DNA of 64,000 nt, taken from positions 15,794,501-15,858,500 of the forward strand of contig JAPYXD010000701.1 in the NCBI GenBank assembly GCA_030998225.1, read 5' to 3'. This document shows, piece by piece, positions 22,300 through 33,528 of this stretch. How positions within the stretch are numbered: the stretch's first letter is position 1; the number at the start of each line of letters is the position of its first letter. The DNA comes from Diplolepis rosae. Its lineage: Eukaryota; Arthropoda; Insecta; Hymenoptera; Diplolepididae. Made by a program: the position numbers and the translations under genes. The notes under the pieces are model-generated. The model saw nothing but the letters and a program-made list of their open reading frames with translations. It had not been told where the DNA came from and searched no databases.

Positions 22300-23400
22300 T
22301 CGGTTTTATTTGTCAACGTACATTCCTTTTAGATCGATACAACGAGTTCAACGATCTTTCAACTTTTCTATGCCATCCAAATAATACGATTTGTTAAACC
22401 CTCCAAAATATCCTTCTGTTTCCAATACAGCTTCTTTTTTCGACTCAAAACGCCTACTACACAGCCATCTCTTAAAGTTTGGGAATAGATAATGCCATCT
22501 GATCAAATTTGGCCCAGACTGGTCCAGTTAAACCACGCGAGTAAACCGAAACGGTAAAAAGTTTTTTTTCTATAATGGTAACACCTTCTTTGACAGTCGT
22601 GCGAAGTTTGAGCGGGAAATGTCCATTAGTGTGTATTTGGCAGCCATTGGTTTATGACACGAAAAGTTTGTCTGGTGATTTTTACTATGGAAAAAAAATT
22701 GAACAACGAGTTTCTTTGAAATTTTGTGTTTCCAATGGAATTACGGCTACAGAATCATTAAAAATGTTGCAGAAGTGCTCTCAACATCTCTTATGGATCG
22801 ACTCATAACATTGTGGTTCCTGTTTTGGGTATGAAGCGCGTCGCCGCCAGACTCGTACCAAAAGACCTGAATTTTTTGCCTGATTGTGACTGAATTTCTG
22901 GCTAAACACGAAACAAAAGTCATTGTTCGGCCACCGTATTCGACAGATTTGGCTCCCTGTGACTCTTTTCTGTTTCCAAAACTCAAATATCCGCTCCGAG
23001 GAACGCGTCATGAGTCGAGTGAGGCCATCAAAAGAAATTCGCTCAAGGAACTAAAGGCCATACCGGCCGAGGCCTATAAGAAGTGTATGGAAAATTGGAT
23101 TAATCGTTGGCATGCTTGTATTGGCTCAAAAGGAGCATATTTTGAAGGCGATAATAAAGATTTGTATTAAAATACATAAAAATTTTTTTTTTTTTTTAAT
23201 CAGTCCGGGTCAAATTTGATCAGATGGTAGTCACTGGAGGCCAATTCTGGGAAATCAGATGGATGCGTAAGCAATTCGAAACCCACTTTATGTTTCCTTG
23301 CCTGTGCAATGTTCGATGTATGAAATGGTGCATTGTCATAATGAAATAGTACATTACGCGTAGAGAGTCGAAAGAGAGCGAATGCAGACGAACGTGATTG
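22300..23400 (-). pseudogene. Mariner transposase fragment (element D), split by a younger mariner
   Basis: The minus strand at 23216-23400 reads ...RNVLFHYDNAPFHTSNIAQA, the second aspartate, then FELLTHPSDFPELASSDYHL, the third. The reading is interrupted at a TA by element E (22495-23227). It resumes on the far side, from 22494 downward, as FPNFKRWLC...LETEGYFGGFNKSYYLDGIEKL...IDLKGMYVDK, the normal C-terminus. The DNA-binding half is missing beyond 23400. Within the second catalytic motif the spacing to DYHL is that of a D,D34D mariner. Confidence 0.85.
22495..23227 (+). mobile_element. Internally deleted mariner E inserted in mariner D
   Basis: The ends are CCATCTGATCAAATTTGGCC (left) and the inverse ...GGTCAAATTTGATCAGATGG (right), with TA at the right and a mutated TG at the left. 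The coding remnant starts near 22690 (LKFCVSNGITATESLKMLQK) and jumps from the linker (GMKRVAARLVPKDLNFL, about 22830) straight to the distal catalytic domain (FLAKHETKVIVRPPYSTDLA, about 22893). The first and second aspartates are deleted. The C-terminus (RWHACIGSKGAYFEGDNKDL) is present. The copy at 60133-61006 has the same TIRs but a different deletion. Confidence 0.9.
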
Positions 23401-23456
23401 CATTTATTTAAAATCATAATGTAATGAAAGTTATTATGATGAAAAAAGACAACAAT

Positions 23457-24849
23457 TTAATGTTGTTGAAAGCAGATATTACAGTTATGGAAATGATAAT
23501 GCTTTTCAGAATTGTACTTTGGATTGAATTTTTGGATATCAGGATTGGAATCAGTTTTCTGTGGAGCATCTTCATCAACATTCGGCATTTTTTCTGTTGT
23601 CGTCGTTGTCGATAAACAAATGTTTTTGGAAATTTGCTGTGCGGCCAAGTTTTTCAATACGTCACTTTCATCGATGTACACTGAGAAAAAAATATTATTG
23701 AATCCAAAGCATTTATTTCTAAAAGCATGTATATCATGGATTCAAATCAATATGCTATAGAATTAGTAACATATTTATTGGTTCTTGTAGTATATTTTTA
23801 TGAATTAATAGTATACATGCTTTTGGAAAGAAATGCTTTTGATTCAATAGCATTTTTTTCTGTGTAATCTTGAGCCACTTGTGCCTATTTCCACCCCTCC
23901 ATGCCTTTGAATCGCGGACATGTCCGCTCCTGATTCGGCAAGCAGAGTGGCCGAGGTTCGTCGAAAGGCGTGCCCCGTGTATTTTTCTGCGTTTGGTAAT
24001 TCGAGAAATTGTGCAATGAGTTTTGGCATTTTCAGGAACTTATTCTTTCCAATGGCTTGATGTGTACATTTTTATTTTTAAAAATTCAAGAAGAAATGGT
24101 CGGAAGTACAATTGGGTGGGCGGAGATTGATGTACTCTTGAATTATTGGGATACATTTTTCGGTAAATATGGAATCTTCTTGGATGGTACATTTTTGTGT
24201 TCGGTATATAAACTGAAAAAACATCACCTTTCAGTTTGACATCGCAGAATTTCATCTTTGTGAACTTATTGATATTTTTGTGAATGAGAAGACACTTTAT
24301 TATTCGCTCATTTTTATCACTTAAAAATGCATTTTACATTAAACTTTTTATTTTGTTTCATTTATTAATTTTTAGAGTTAGGTTATATTCATGAGATTTG
24401 ACATGATGAATTTTATTTTCATATTTACCTTCATATCCAAATATTTGTTGTTCGGAGCTTTGTTTAAAAATTGTTCAATGTCTACAACGCTGAATATCTT
24501 TGATTTTTTTTGGAACGAATCTAGTTCCTTCGGCTATTAATATGCCCTTCAAGTTGACGTAATTTGCGATATCAATGTTCTGGTTCAGTTTTATTGTTAC
24601 CCGCAACATTGAATAAATGGACCAGAGAGAAGAAGGTTTCAGCTTTTTCGCTTTTTCATTGAAATACACAATGAGAATTTCCTCGGAAAACGAAGAACAT
24701 TTTTTTTCACTTTGCCACTTGGTGAACAGTTTGTACACTTGCTCGTATCGTTGCCGGGATTTCGCCGGCAACAATCTGTTACCGATGATTCTGTCCGCCT
24801 CTGCGCTTAATTAGAGTATGATCGAATTGTTAATATTTTCGTTCTCCAT
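23457..24849 (-). pseudogene. Tyrosine-recombinase pseudogene (Crypton-like), split by a MITE
   Basis: From a possible ATG at 24849 (MENENINNSIIL, then an in-frame stop) the frame reads LLPAKSRQRYEQVYKLFTKW and PSSLWSIYSMLRVTIKL, the alpha-helical core-binding domain of a tyrosine recombinase. A frameshift follows near 24500, then VVDIEQFLNKAPNNKYLDMK, which is directly followed by GTAAAT, a plausible splice donor. The catalytic domain resumes near 24255 (CDVKLKGDVFSVYIPNTK). It shows the H-x-x-R box in GHAFRRTSATLLAESGADMS and the next histidine in QRHGG (about 23905). One extra G and a TAG follow. The nucleophile region then reads AQDYIDESDVLKNLAAQ across the MITE at 23679-23864, which interrupts the tyrosine codon. 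The C-terminal tail ends at 23457. The catalytic boxes identify the superfamily. Crypton affiliation is inference from its setting in an insect-like genome. Confidence 0.8.
23679..23864. mobile_element. 186-bp MITE in the recombinase tyrosine codon
   Basis: The ends CACTGAGAAAAAAAT and ATTTTTTTCTGTG are inverted, and the arms pair over most of the length (ATTGAATCCAAAGCATTT and AAATGCTTTTGATTCAAT; AAAAGCATGTATA and TATACATGCTTTT). TA flanks both sides. Removing the MITE and one TA restores GAT-TAC-ATC-GAT-GAA, that is D-Y-I-D-E, in the recombinase. TA duplication and size fit a Tc1/mariner-type MITE. Confidence 0.9.
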
Positions 24850-24996
24850 AACGATCGATAAATTCAACTGATTTTTAACCTGCTTTATAAGCTGTCTAAA
24901 CGTTGAACATTGTGAAGTTGTATTCTATACGCTTTTCTTTTCATTTTTCTTTCGTTTTTTTTTTTAAGTTTTTGAGGTCTTGAGGTCTTTGATCTA

Positions 24997-26891
24997 TCAA
25001 CCAATTACAGGCACGTAAGTTACTTTGCCCATGTGTTTTTTTAGATTTGCAATATTACAGCACAGTTTGCTGCATAATACCATTTTCTCAATGCCCAACA
25101 GGCCACGAAAGCCGCCATTTTCCATGTTAGTGTCGAGAAAAAGCATTTTTTTTTCGTCAAATGTGGCCCGTTTCTTCCTGATTTCGTTAACCGATCGATC
25201 CAATAATGCAGCGTAATATGCTCCAGTAATCGTCCTTCCTTTCTCAAGGTAGTCGGTGGAGAAAACTTTATGTGCATCCCAAAAAACAATAGTCATAAAT
25301 TTTTCAGCCGATTCCTGCGTTTTCGGACGCTTTGGTGCACTTTCACCAGGTCTAACCCACCGTTTTGTCCCATCACGTGATTCCAGAGTATAGTATTCAT
25401 CCAATGTCACAAAAACTCTTTCGGATTGCGCTTCAAAAAGGTCAAGTTTTGCTCCGAAGTGATCACACGAATGTGTTTTTGGTCGATTGTGAGGAATCGC
25501 GGCACGCATCTTGCAAAGAGCTTTCTCATGCACAAATGTGTATGCAAAATATTGACTATACTCTCAGTTGATACTACTATGGGCAAAAAATAAGGTGAAC
25601 TTTTAATTTAAACTTCGCGGGCTAACCGATTCGGGCAAACTCTTTTAGTTTTCTAAACGACTAAAAGTAATTTTTTCGATTTTTACAATGTCTGAATTTG
25701 TTGAGCAAAGAAGTGCCATTAAATTTTGTTTGCGGAATGGAATTTCAGTTGCGGAAACGTTCAAAATGTTGCAGAAGGCCTACGGTGATTTGACCATGTC
25801 GCAGAAAAATGTTTATAAGTGGTACAAAGACTTCAAAGAAGGCAGAGAACGTGTTGATGACTTGGGACGCCCGGGATGACCATCAACATCAACTGACAAG
25901 CAGCACGTCAATCAAATCAAAGAATTAGTGCACAAAAATCGTCGATTGACAATTAGAGACCTTGCTGACACTATTGGCATTTCAAGAGGATCACTCAACA
26001 CCGTTTTATAAAGATATTTTGGGCAGACAACTCGTGGTTTTTGCATCACGATAATGCGCCGTCTCACACTGCACTCTCGTTCTTCGCGACCATTTCGCCA
26101 AAAACTCAGCGCATATCGTTCCACAACCACCATATTCGCCTGATTTGGCTCCGTGTGACTTCCGGCTATTCCCCAAACTCAAAAGACCACTCCGAGGACA
26201 CCATTTTGAAACGATTGAAGAGATACAAGCCGAATCGAAGAAGGCTTTGATGGCAATTCCGGAAATCGAATTTAACAAGTGTTTCGACGATTGGAAAAAA
26301 CGTTGGCATAAGTGCATTATACCAGGAGGGGATTACTTTGAAAGGGATGAAATTGATTTGGTTAAATAAATAAATATTTTTCATTTTATAACAAAATTCA
26401 CCTTAGTTTTTGCCCACAGTATTAGGATTCGATCTCAGCTATTTCACGCACTTTCACTTTCGGGACATCTGGAACAATATCATGGATTTTATTGATCATT
26501 TCTATGTAGTGATTTCATTTGGATGACTTGGACTTGGTATGGTTTCTGTGCCCGTACGACCACAACGAAATTAAGTAAACCACTTCTGAATCATCCCATA
26601 CGACGATGCAGAAACGGAATAATATTTATCGAGCTTGGCCTTGGTTTCTGATAAGGTTTTTCCACGCAAAAAGTAGTGTTGAATCAGCACACGAAATTAT
26701 CTCTTTTCCATCCTTGCAAAAAATTCGGAGGTTGGTTGCTTTCAGACACTGTAATTTGTAAACTACTTAATGGATTTGGCTCAAATTTTAACAGAAGAGG
26801 TTTGAAGGATGGAACTTGTCAACAATGATAGCCGTTTGTTATTAATTGGCAACACCTCATAGAAATATCACGTGAACATCAAACACCCTAG
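24997..26891 (-). mobile_element. Mariner element F, C-terminus lost, interrupted by mariner G
   Basis: The minus strand begins with the terminal sequence CTAGGGTGTTTGATGTTCAC at 26891. Near 26715 comes a transposase start (FRVLIQHYFLRGKTLSETKA, then KLDKYYSVSASSYGMIQKWF and KIHDIVPDVPKVKVREIAEI). At a TA (26420-26421) element G interrupts. The frame continues below 25575 as STESIVNILHTHLCMRKLFA, RNPKEF, and a catalytic region with the first aspartate (VTLDEYY, where DETW is usual), GESAPKRPKTQESAEKFMTI and DYLEKGRTITGAYYAALLDR. After KKMLFLD the mariner homology ends and the second and third aspartates are absent. A lone copy of its 5' terminus lies at 57066-57144. Confidence 0.87.
25577..26419 (+). 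mobile_element. Internally deleted mariner G nested in mariner F
   Basis: The TIRs CTATGGGCAAAAAATAAGGT (left) and ACCTTAGTTTTTGCCCACAG (right) are flanked by TA. The frame from the ATG at 25688 (MSEFVEQRSAIKFCLRNGIS) carries the helix-turn-helix domain as far as ADTIGISRGSLNTVL. It then jumps to the second aspartate (FLHHDNAPSHTA region, about 26037), SPDLAPCDFRLFPKLKRPLR (about 26130-26190, with frame changes) and the C-terminus RWHKCIIPGGDYFERDEIDL. The first aspartate and the whole middle are deleted. It is related to element E but has distinct TIRs. Confidence 0.9.
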
Positions 26892-27404
26892 TAATATTTT
26901 CTGGAATATTCTAGAAATGTTAATAACATTAAAGGAAAATTTTAAATACTCCAAAATATACCAGAATACATATAAGATTCCAGAATTTTCAAAGAAAGTG
27001 TAGATCTATAGATTCTAAGGTGCAATTTGAAAAAGAATAGCCTACAATTTTTAAGAAGATTATATATTTTTCTGGAACATTTTCGAATATTTCATAATCT
27101 TTTTAAACATCAAAAACATTCAAAATTAACTTACAAAATCCTCGTGAGTCAAAGCTGAATGTTATGAAGAAAATAATACTAAATCTAGATTGACTATTTT
27201 TTTCATGCTGCTTCTTATAGGAATTTATTCACACTGTTCCAGAAGCTTCTAAAATATTTCAGTATTATAAATATAATATATTATTATTATCATATATTAT
27301 AATAATGATATAATCTATTTTTTTGCTTCTTGCATAATCATTTAAATTTCTACAATAATTTTGTTCATATTATAATTTGATCTATGTTCTATATATTTTT
27401 ATAT
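26892..27404. other. No recognisable gene
   Basis: AT-rich. Words like TTCTAGAA and ATTCCAGAA recur without a clear unit. No open frame of note. Confidence 0.4.
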
Positions 27405-27919
27405 TGAAAATAAAAAATTCCATTTTTTAACCAAAATATGTGAGATACAAAAGAAGCGTTAAAATAAAAAATCATTTGCTTAAAAACAGTCTACGAATTT
27501 TTTTCCTTTTTGAGATATTTTAAAGAAGATACATTTTTTTTAATCATGCAAATTATTTATTAGAAAGTTACAGAAATTTATAAAGAAAATCGAGCGCGAA
27601 GCGCAAGTGTCATGATAAGAATGTGTTCCTTAAGGCTGATAGAACCTTAAGTAAATTAAATTTCTTTTTTCATTTAAAATAAAAAAAAAAAAAATTTAGT
27701 AACTTTGAGAAAATGTAACTCACATCTACAATATTATAAAATTGACTTGAGCTTCAGTATCAAATTACAAGAAATAAACTTATATGTATGCGAAGAATAT
27801 AAGACCGAGCGCGAAGCGCGACGTTCAAATATTTTGGAGCGCAAAGCACGACGATCGAATCGCACGCCCTAGGTCCGCCCAAACTTGTAAGCGAAACGAG
27901 CTGCGTGCGATGAGAATGT
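27405..27919 (+). mobile_element. GCGCGAAG element, copy c (5'-truncated)
   Basis: Shares ordered blocks with 40986-42370 and 50790-51995: CAAAATATGTGAGATAC, AAAATCGAGCGCGAAGCGC (27590), TTCCTTAAGGCTGATAGAAC (27625), GAGCGCGAAGCGCGACGTTC (27807). It ends with ATGAGAATG at 27919, the inverse of the CATTCTCAT terminus. Two thirds of the longer copy are missing on the left. Confidence 0.7.
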
Positions 27920-28849
27920 GCCCAGGAAGCGGGAAGATTTTTTTCTTTGAATTTAAGAAATGAATGTCTGCACGGTCACATAAGTACATGTGTAATATGA
28001 TTAACAGAAATATTTTCTTAAATTTCAAGAAGAAATTGTCTCTGTTTAAGGTAATGAAATTATATAAATAATTTCTTATGTTTTTGCCGGTATTGTATTT
28101 AAATGAAATAAATAATGTTAAAAGAATAATTCCTCTTATTTAAAAAAGGCTAAAAAAGTGATTTCTTGAAATCAAATAAATTTATATTTGTTCTAAACAA
28201 TTTATTTTTCATAAACCTTGAAGATTTAGGAAACAAGTCGAGACGTAAATTCGAATTTAATAAACTGCATATTTTTTACGAATAGTGATAAGACTGAAGT
28301 ACTTTATCATCTTTGAGAGTGAAAATAAAAATTGCACCATTCTGTAAACTATCAGATTAGTCTGTGAAATGGAAAACGATAAAACCTTGGTTATATTTTA
28401 ACGTTTAGAATTTTATGGTCAGTTCGAATAATGTTGTGATAGATGAGATCAATACATCTCTATGGGGTCGTTAAAAATATATGCATGCTTAAATCTATAC
28501 ATACGATACATAGTTTTAAATATATTAAAATTGGAAAAAAATAATACAAATAAAAAATTGTTCTTTACTATTTGCATAGTATTTGATAATTATTGAAATT
28601 TTCTCGAAAATAAATGTAACTTTTTCCAACATTCATAATTATTAAAAGCAGTTGATATTCTGTAACTCACTTATTTAAACTTTAATCGATATTTAATTTT
28701 GCTTTCAGCAAAATGTAAAGAGAATGATTAAAATGAAATAAAATCACGATAACGAGGAGTTAGAATAATTGTAATCTAATTAAATTAAAAACATTTCAGT
28801 ATAAAACTTTAGTACTTCAGATAAAATATTCACACTAAATTCATTAATT
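27920..28849. other. No recognisable gene
   Basis: AT-rich, no repeats in common with the rest of the window, no convincing open frame. Confidence 0.4.
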
Positions 28850-29208
28850 AATCGTGCGCATATAAAGGTTTATGGGAACGGTCGACGTTCACACAACTAT
28901 ATTTATTGAAAATTTTTTTTTACATTCATAAGTATTTAGGACCTTAGGATTTTTAATCAATTTCCTCAAGTTTCAAATCGATATCTCATTTCGTGTGGAA
29001 ATGCGACAGGCGATAAAAATTATCCATATTTAATTACTTTGAAATTATTATTTTTTTTTATTTTCACCCGAATGAAGCAGATAAATGTAGTTTATTATTC
29101 TCTCTACCATTTCCCAAAGTTTTAGAATGATATTTTCATCATGAACAATTTTATATAGGCGGAAAAAAATTTGATTACTTGGTCATGTGGCCTACATAGG
29201 ACATGGCT
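28850..29208 (+). mobile_element. Second TTAA family, partial copy 2
   Basis: Matches 5820-6056: ATCGTGCGCATA..., AATGAAGCAGATAAATGTAG, CATTTCCCAAAGTT, and the terminus ...GGTCATGTGGCC...GGACATGGC followed by TTAA (29209-29212). An extra segment of about 110 bases (about 28938-29050) is absent from copy 1. The left TIR was not found. Confidence 0.65.
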
Positions 29209-29212
29209 TTAA

Positions 29213-30128
29213 GGGGGGAAATACATGTAAAATTTTGAAAAAATCGTCAAGCACGTCAAAAACAACTTATTGAAAAAAATGAGTTCTACGAGGCTACCGA
29301 AGGACAATTATATGATGCTGGAATTGCTGACTAATTGGTAAGTCACTACTAGCACTGAATTTTTATGTAACCAAACTTTAACCGCGTTTTTCTAAAACCT
29401 ATATTTTTCAAATCGGCAGACGCGATAACTCAATAGTACATTGTGCAACTAGGAAAAAAAATTTATTTTGCGAGTGTGAAGTTTGATGCCCGAGCAAAGC
29501 GAAGGTAACAACCACACGAGTAAAATAAATGTTTTTCTTGTGTTGCACACGATTTTTTTTCTACTATAGGGTCAGAAAGTGGATTTGTTTGCCCCGCACG
29601 GGGCAATAAAGTCCACTTTATGGCCCGCTAGTAGAAAAAAAGTTATTTATCGACCCCCCTGAAATTTTGCAGACATCTTTTCAATGATATTACTTTCTAT
29701 GTGAACCTACATATTTCCAAAAGTTTGTTGAAGAAATTATTTTATCAAAGCTAAAATTATCGAAAAATTCGGTCAAAAATTCAACTTAATTTTATAAACT
29801 GTTTCATTCTGCGAATTTTTTTTCATTTTTTTTCAAGTTTATCTACAAAATATGACATTAATAATCATACAGAATTTTGGTTTTTATTTTCAGATCAACA
29901 CAACCGAGGCTACAATGCCCGCCGATCGAGAAGTCTCGCTGCGACCTTCCAAGAAGAATGTAGTGTAAATCGGCCATTTTGAGTAATTAAAATAAAAATA
30001 AAAATTTATGTATTATTCTAAAATATAAATAAACCATATGCCAATTTTCAAAAATATAGAATGAATCATTCATTTGAAAAAAATCATGAAAATCGAGCAA
30101 AATACACGCTTCTACGTGTATTTCCCTC
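29213..30128. mobile_element. TTAA-flanked TIR element of a third type
   Basis: The left end GGGGGGAAATACATGTAAAA is inverted at the right (CTACGTGTATTTCCCTC), and TTAA flanks both sides (29209-29212, shared with the neighbour, and 30129-30132). The hairpin repeat copy 2 lies inside it. No coding sequence. The inverted match is about 17 bases, so I hold this with moderate confidence. Confidence 0.6.
29432..29636 (+). repeat. Hairpin repeat, copy 2
   Basis: Nearly identical to 4150-4356 throughout, including the hairpin at 29561-29634 (arms CTACTATAGGGTCAGAAAGT / ACTTTATGGCCCGCTAGTAG, cap GCCCCG-CA-CGGGGC). Sequence outside the repeat is unrelated to that around copy 1, so this is a mobile unit and not a segmental duplication. 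Confidence 0.85.
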
Positions 30129-30132
30129 TTAA

Positions 30133-31104
30133 ATTGATATTTCTGAGCTTCTAAATTTATTAAGAATTCGTTGGAAGTGTAATAAAAATAAAAGTATGTT
30201 CTAGCTCTAACGCTTCAGAATTTTTTATCTTTCTCTAACGTGTTTTTCCGAATAATGGAAACGCTGAGTTCTTTCAGGTAATCAGAATGAAGTAGCAGTA
30301 CTTACATCCCAGAGTACCACAATGAAGAAAATAAAGGGGCCGTAAACTCGAAATTGCATAGATTCTATCACTAGACAAGAAGTGATTTCACTGCTGCAGT
30401 GTAAAATATTTTTAATTTAGTATACTCGTGGTAAATAAAAGAAGAGTTTTATTTTCTGTTAACGATAAAATAATTCATATAATTTCATGAATAAAAAGCT
30501 AATATATATTTAAAATAATAATCTTTAGACGACCAAACAATTAATTTCCCTATCTTTAAAAGGCTGAATAAGTTATGGCAAATGATAATACTAGAGTTTA
30601 TGTTATAAATCATACAATGCTCTGTCAGAAAGATTTATTGAATCAATAAGTATGTAAAAAGTTAAAAAGAAGACAAAAAAATTCCTATCAATATTGTTTT
30701 AAATTTTCTTATGTAAAATGTCTTGCATTTAATTAACTTTGATAAATAATAATGATCTATATTCTACACCTGAAATGAATTTCTTAATTCAATGACAATA
30801 ATATTGAATGTTTTTAATTACGATTCAAAGGAATATTAATCACTAGTTAGAATAATAGTATCATTCTTTCAATGGTTTGATAGAAAGAAAAACCACGCTT
30901 ATTGGCTAGAATATAGATAAGTATAAATTACAATGCTACTTTTAATGAAAAGCAAGACTATTTTTTCACGAAAAATACTCCTTCTATTTTCCAATAAAAT
31001 GTCATTGTTTAAAAGATTCCAGACATTTGATTCCATAGGAATTATAAAAAGGAAAGAATACTATTCCTAGTTTTATTTTAACACTCTGAAAAATATTTGC
31101 TTAA
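30133..31104. other. No recognisable gene
   Basis: AT-rich, featureless to my reading. Confidence 0.4.
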
Positions 31105-32281
31105 GGTAGTTGTCGTGCCAAAGTCAGGTCTCTGGAAAAAAAAGTTTTTCTATGATTCGAAGACTGGAAATTATATCATCAGCCGTGTCATATGTAAGGA
31201 AAGACACTCTTTATAATAAAAAAAATTTTTAAATTACGGAAAATAATATTTTAATAATGTTTTTTGTAATAGGATTTTTCCTTATTATCGCTCTTCACCA
31301 AATTTTTGAAAATGATTGAAGTTTCTTAAATCATAGCTTATTTTTTCGATGAAAATATTCTCTACAACTTAACCGTTTCCAATTTTTAAAAATAAATTCT
31401 TTAATGGTTGAAACCATTAAAAAACAATTTTCAAAAACGAAATTTTTATAAACAAATTGCTGAATTTGATAATAATTTATTCATTTTTGAAAATTGGAAA
31501 TGGTTAAATTGTAGGGAATCTTTTTCTTGAAAAAGTGATTTGTAATTTATTAAAATCGCATAATTTTTTAAAATTTGGTAAAGAGCGATAATAAGGAAAT
31601 ATCCTATTACAAAAAACATTATTAAAATATTATTTTTCGTATTTAAAGAATTTGAAAATCTTTCTGTGGAAAAAATGAGCTTTCGACTGCGCTGGGATTC
31701 GAGCCCAGGTCTTTCGATTGCCGGTCGACTGCTCTGACCACTGAGCTACACAGGCGTCCGACATCTCCTTCTCCACAGGAAGATCTCCTTATATCGCCTA
31801 GTGGCTCAGCCTTGCGGCTGTAAATGATTTCAAATTAATTAGTTGAGTTTGAAATTTTTGTCACTGCCTACATTATCGGAGGATCACTAGTCGCGCAGTC
31901 GACCGGCAATCGAAAGACCTGGGCTCGAATCCCAGCGCAGTCGAAAGCGTCATTTTTTCCACAGAAAGATTTTCAAATTCTTTAAATATTGAATTTATTT
32001 GCATTATTTGCGATATAAGAGTTTGAAATTGTCTACGAGGACACCTGTCGACAACGTATCCTATCTGATGCGCGACTAGTGATCCTCCGATAATGTAGGC
32101 AGTGACAAAAATTTCAAACTCAACTAATTAATTTGAAATTATTTTTCGTAATTTAAAGATTTTTTTTATTAAAAAGAGTGTCTTGCCTTATATATCACAC
32201 GGCTGATGATATAATTTCCAGTCTTCTAATCATAGAAAAACTTTTTTTTCCAGAGACCTGATTTTTGGCACGACAACTACC
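31105..32281. mobile_element. TTAA-flanked TIR element, copy 2 (carries tRNA-derived repeats)
   Basis: GGTAGTTGTCGTGCCAAAGT (left) and its inverse (right), TTAA on both sides. The arms pair over about 140 bases (AGGTCTCTGGAAAAAAAAGT; GGCTGATGATATAATTTCCA and its inverse). The interior shares GGGAATCTTTTTCTTGAAAA and the TGCGATTTTAATAA-type blocks with copies 1 and 3. Two tRNA-derived sequences lie in the middle in opposite orientation. Confidence 0.8.
31640..32140. repeat. Opposed pair of tRNA-derived (SINE-like) sequences
   Basis: The minus unit has a full tRNA-like body at 31685-31755. It has the A box TAGCTCAGTGG, a pairing D stem GCTC/GAGC, the T arm CTGGG-CTCGAAT-CCCAG (B box) and a nearly complete acceptor stem. 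The anticodon position reads GGC (alanine), but position 33 is C instead of T and the anticodon stem lacks one pair, so it is not a functional tRNA. A plus-strand unit at 31894-31945 has the same core from GCAGTCGACCGGCAATCGAA to the B box but lacks the A box. Flanking blocks (31838-31900 and 32066-32135; 31640-31685 and 31940-31990) are mutually inverted. Confidence 0.7.
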
Positions 32282-33528
32282 TTAATCCATCTTAAAAATT
32301 TTTGGTTAATACGATTTAATGAAATTAAACCAATAATTCAGTCCACTCAACCTTATTTACTCACAACAAAGAAATATAAATCTTTATTGAGACATAATTT
32401 AAGGTTTTCATAAAACTCGAATAGAAATTTCTTTTTTCACGAGTATCAAATGGGTTTGGCACGTTTCCAAATACTATTTTCACTCCGCTACCGAAAGAAA
32501 TATACGACTTTTTAAAGGAAAGGGTTAAATATTATTAATGAACTTTGAAATGTAATTAATCGTCTCTAGAGAATTTTCTAATGTCGATCTTAATAGACGA
32601 GTTCTCCTTGGAAGAATTAAGAATACGTTTAATCCACTTCTTTTCTTTTTTGTTCCTGTTCTTTTCTCCTGTGTCAGATTTCTCTGCAAGAAGGATCCAA
32701 AGACATTAGATTGATGGTCTTAAAACCTGATACTTTTCCCACCCAATCTTTTTTCTCGAATCTGACTTCCGTATTCTCTAATGATCATGACTTCTTGTCT
32801 GACAAAACTAGAGAAGCCACTCTCAGTAATTCTAAACTTTAACAGCTTTGATCAAATTAGATAAAACAATTTACCTAATTTCATTGCTAAATTGGATTCA
32901 TATGTAGATATTTCGAAAAGGCCATAGCTTGAACTTTCTAGCACCATAACTATAAGCCCTTAAAACTTTTCAAAAATGTAAAATTCGAAAAAATGTGTGG
33001 GATAAAAGTTTCTTATTTTCTTATGCGGAATAATAAAATCCAATAAAAATGGATATTTCTATTTAAAAAGATCTATTTGACGCCTTCGGGTTTTCGATAA
33101 TTATCTTTACAATCACAAAAGGCTTAATTGCTTGAAAGTTACCAAGTTTTTGCAAATCATGATTAAAATAGAACGCAAACAAGATTTTGTACAGTATTTC
33201 AAAGACTTTTTTATCGTATTCTTAACGTAATTTAAAAACTTATTGTTTGTGTGATTCTTAAATTATTTCTGTCTAACTTTGATAATTTGTTGCGTATAAA
33301 CTAATTGCTTCAATTTTTATTATGTATTAAAAAGCTTTATTAAAAATAATTCCTCAAAAAATACAAACGATGTGTAACTGGCGGTGAAATATTTTTAATA
33401 TTGCTGTCGATGAGCAAAATTCAAAAGTCAAAAAATGTTGGTTTGTGACCTGTTTTTAGGGTACACGATTTATATTAAAGAAAAAATAAAAACATTTTCG
33501 TGGAAACAATCTTAAAAATAATAAAGTT
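32282..33528. other. No recognisable gene
   Basis: AT-rich. At 33370-33430 the words GTGTAACTGGCGGT...AATATTTTTAATATTGC are repeated at 35612-35672, on the far side of the satellite element. Otherwise featureless. Confidence 0.4.

Noticed and set aside
27589..27900. GCGCGAAGCGC palindromes as bacterial-type operators or terminators
   Set aside because: They belong to a dispersed eukaryotic repeat with copies at 40986 and 50790.
31685..31755. Functional tRNA-Ala gene
   Set aside because: C at position 33, one unpaired position in the anticodon stem and one in the acceptor stem, and repeat context. A tRNA-derived repeat is the better reading.
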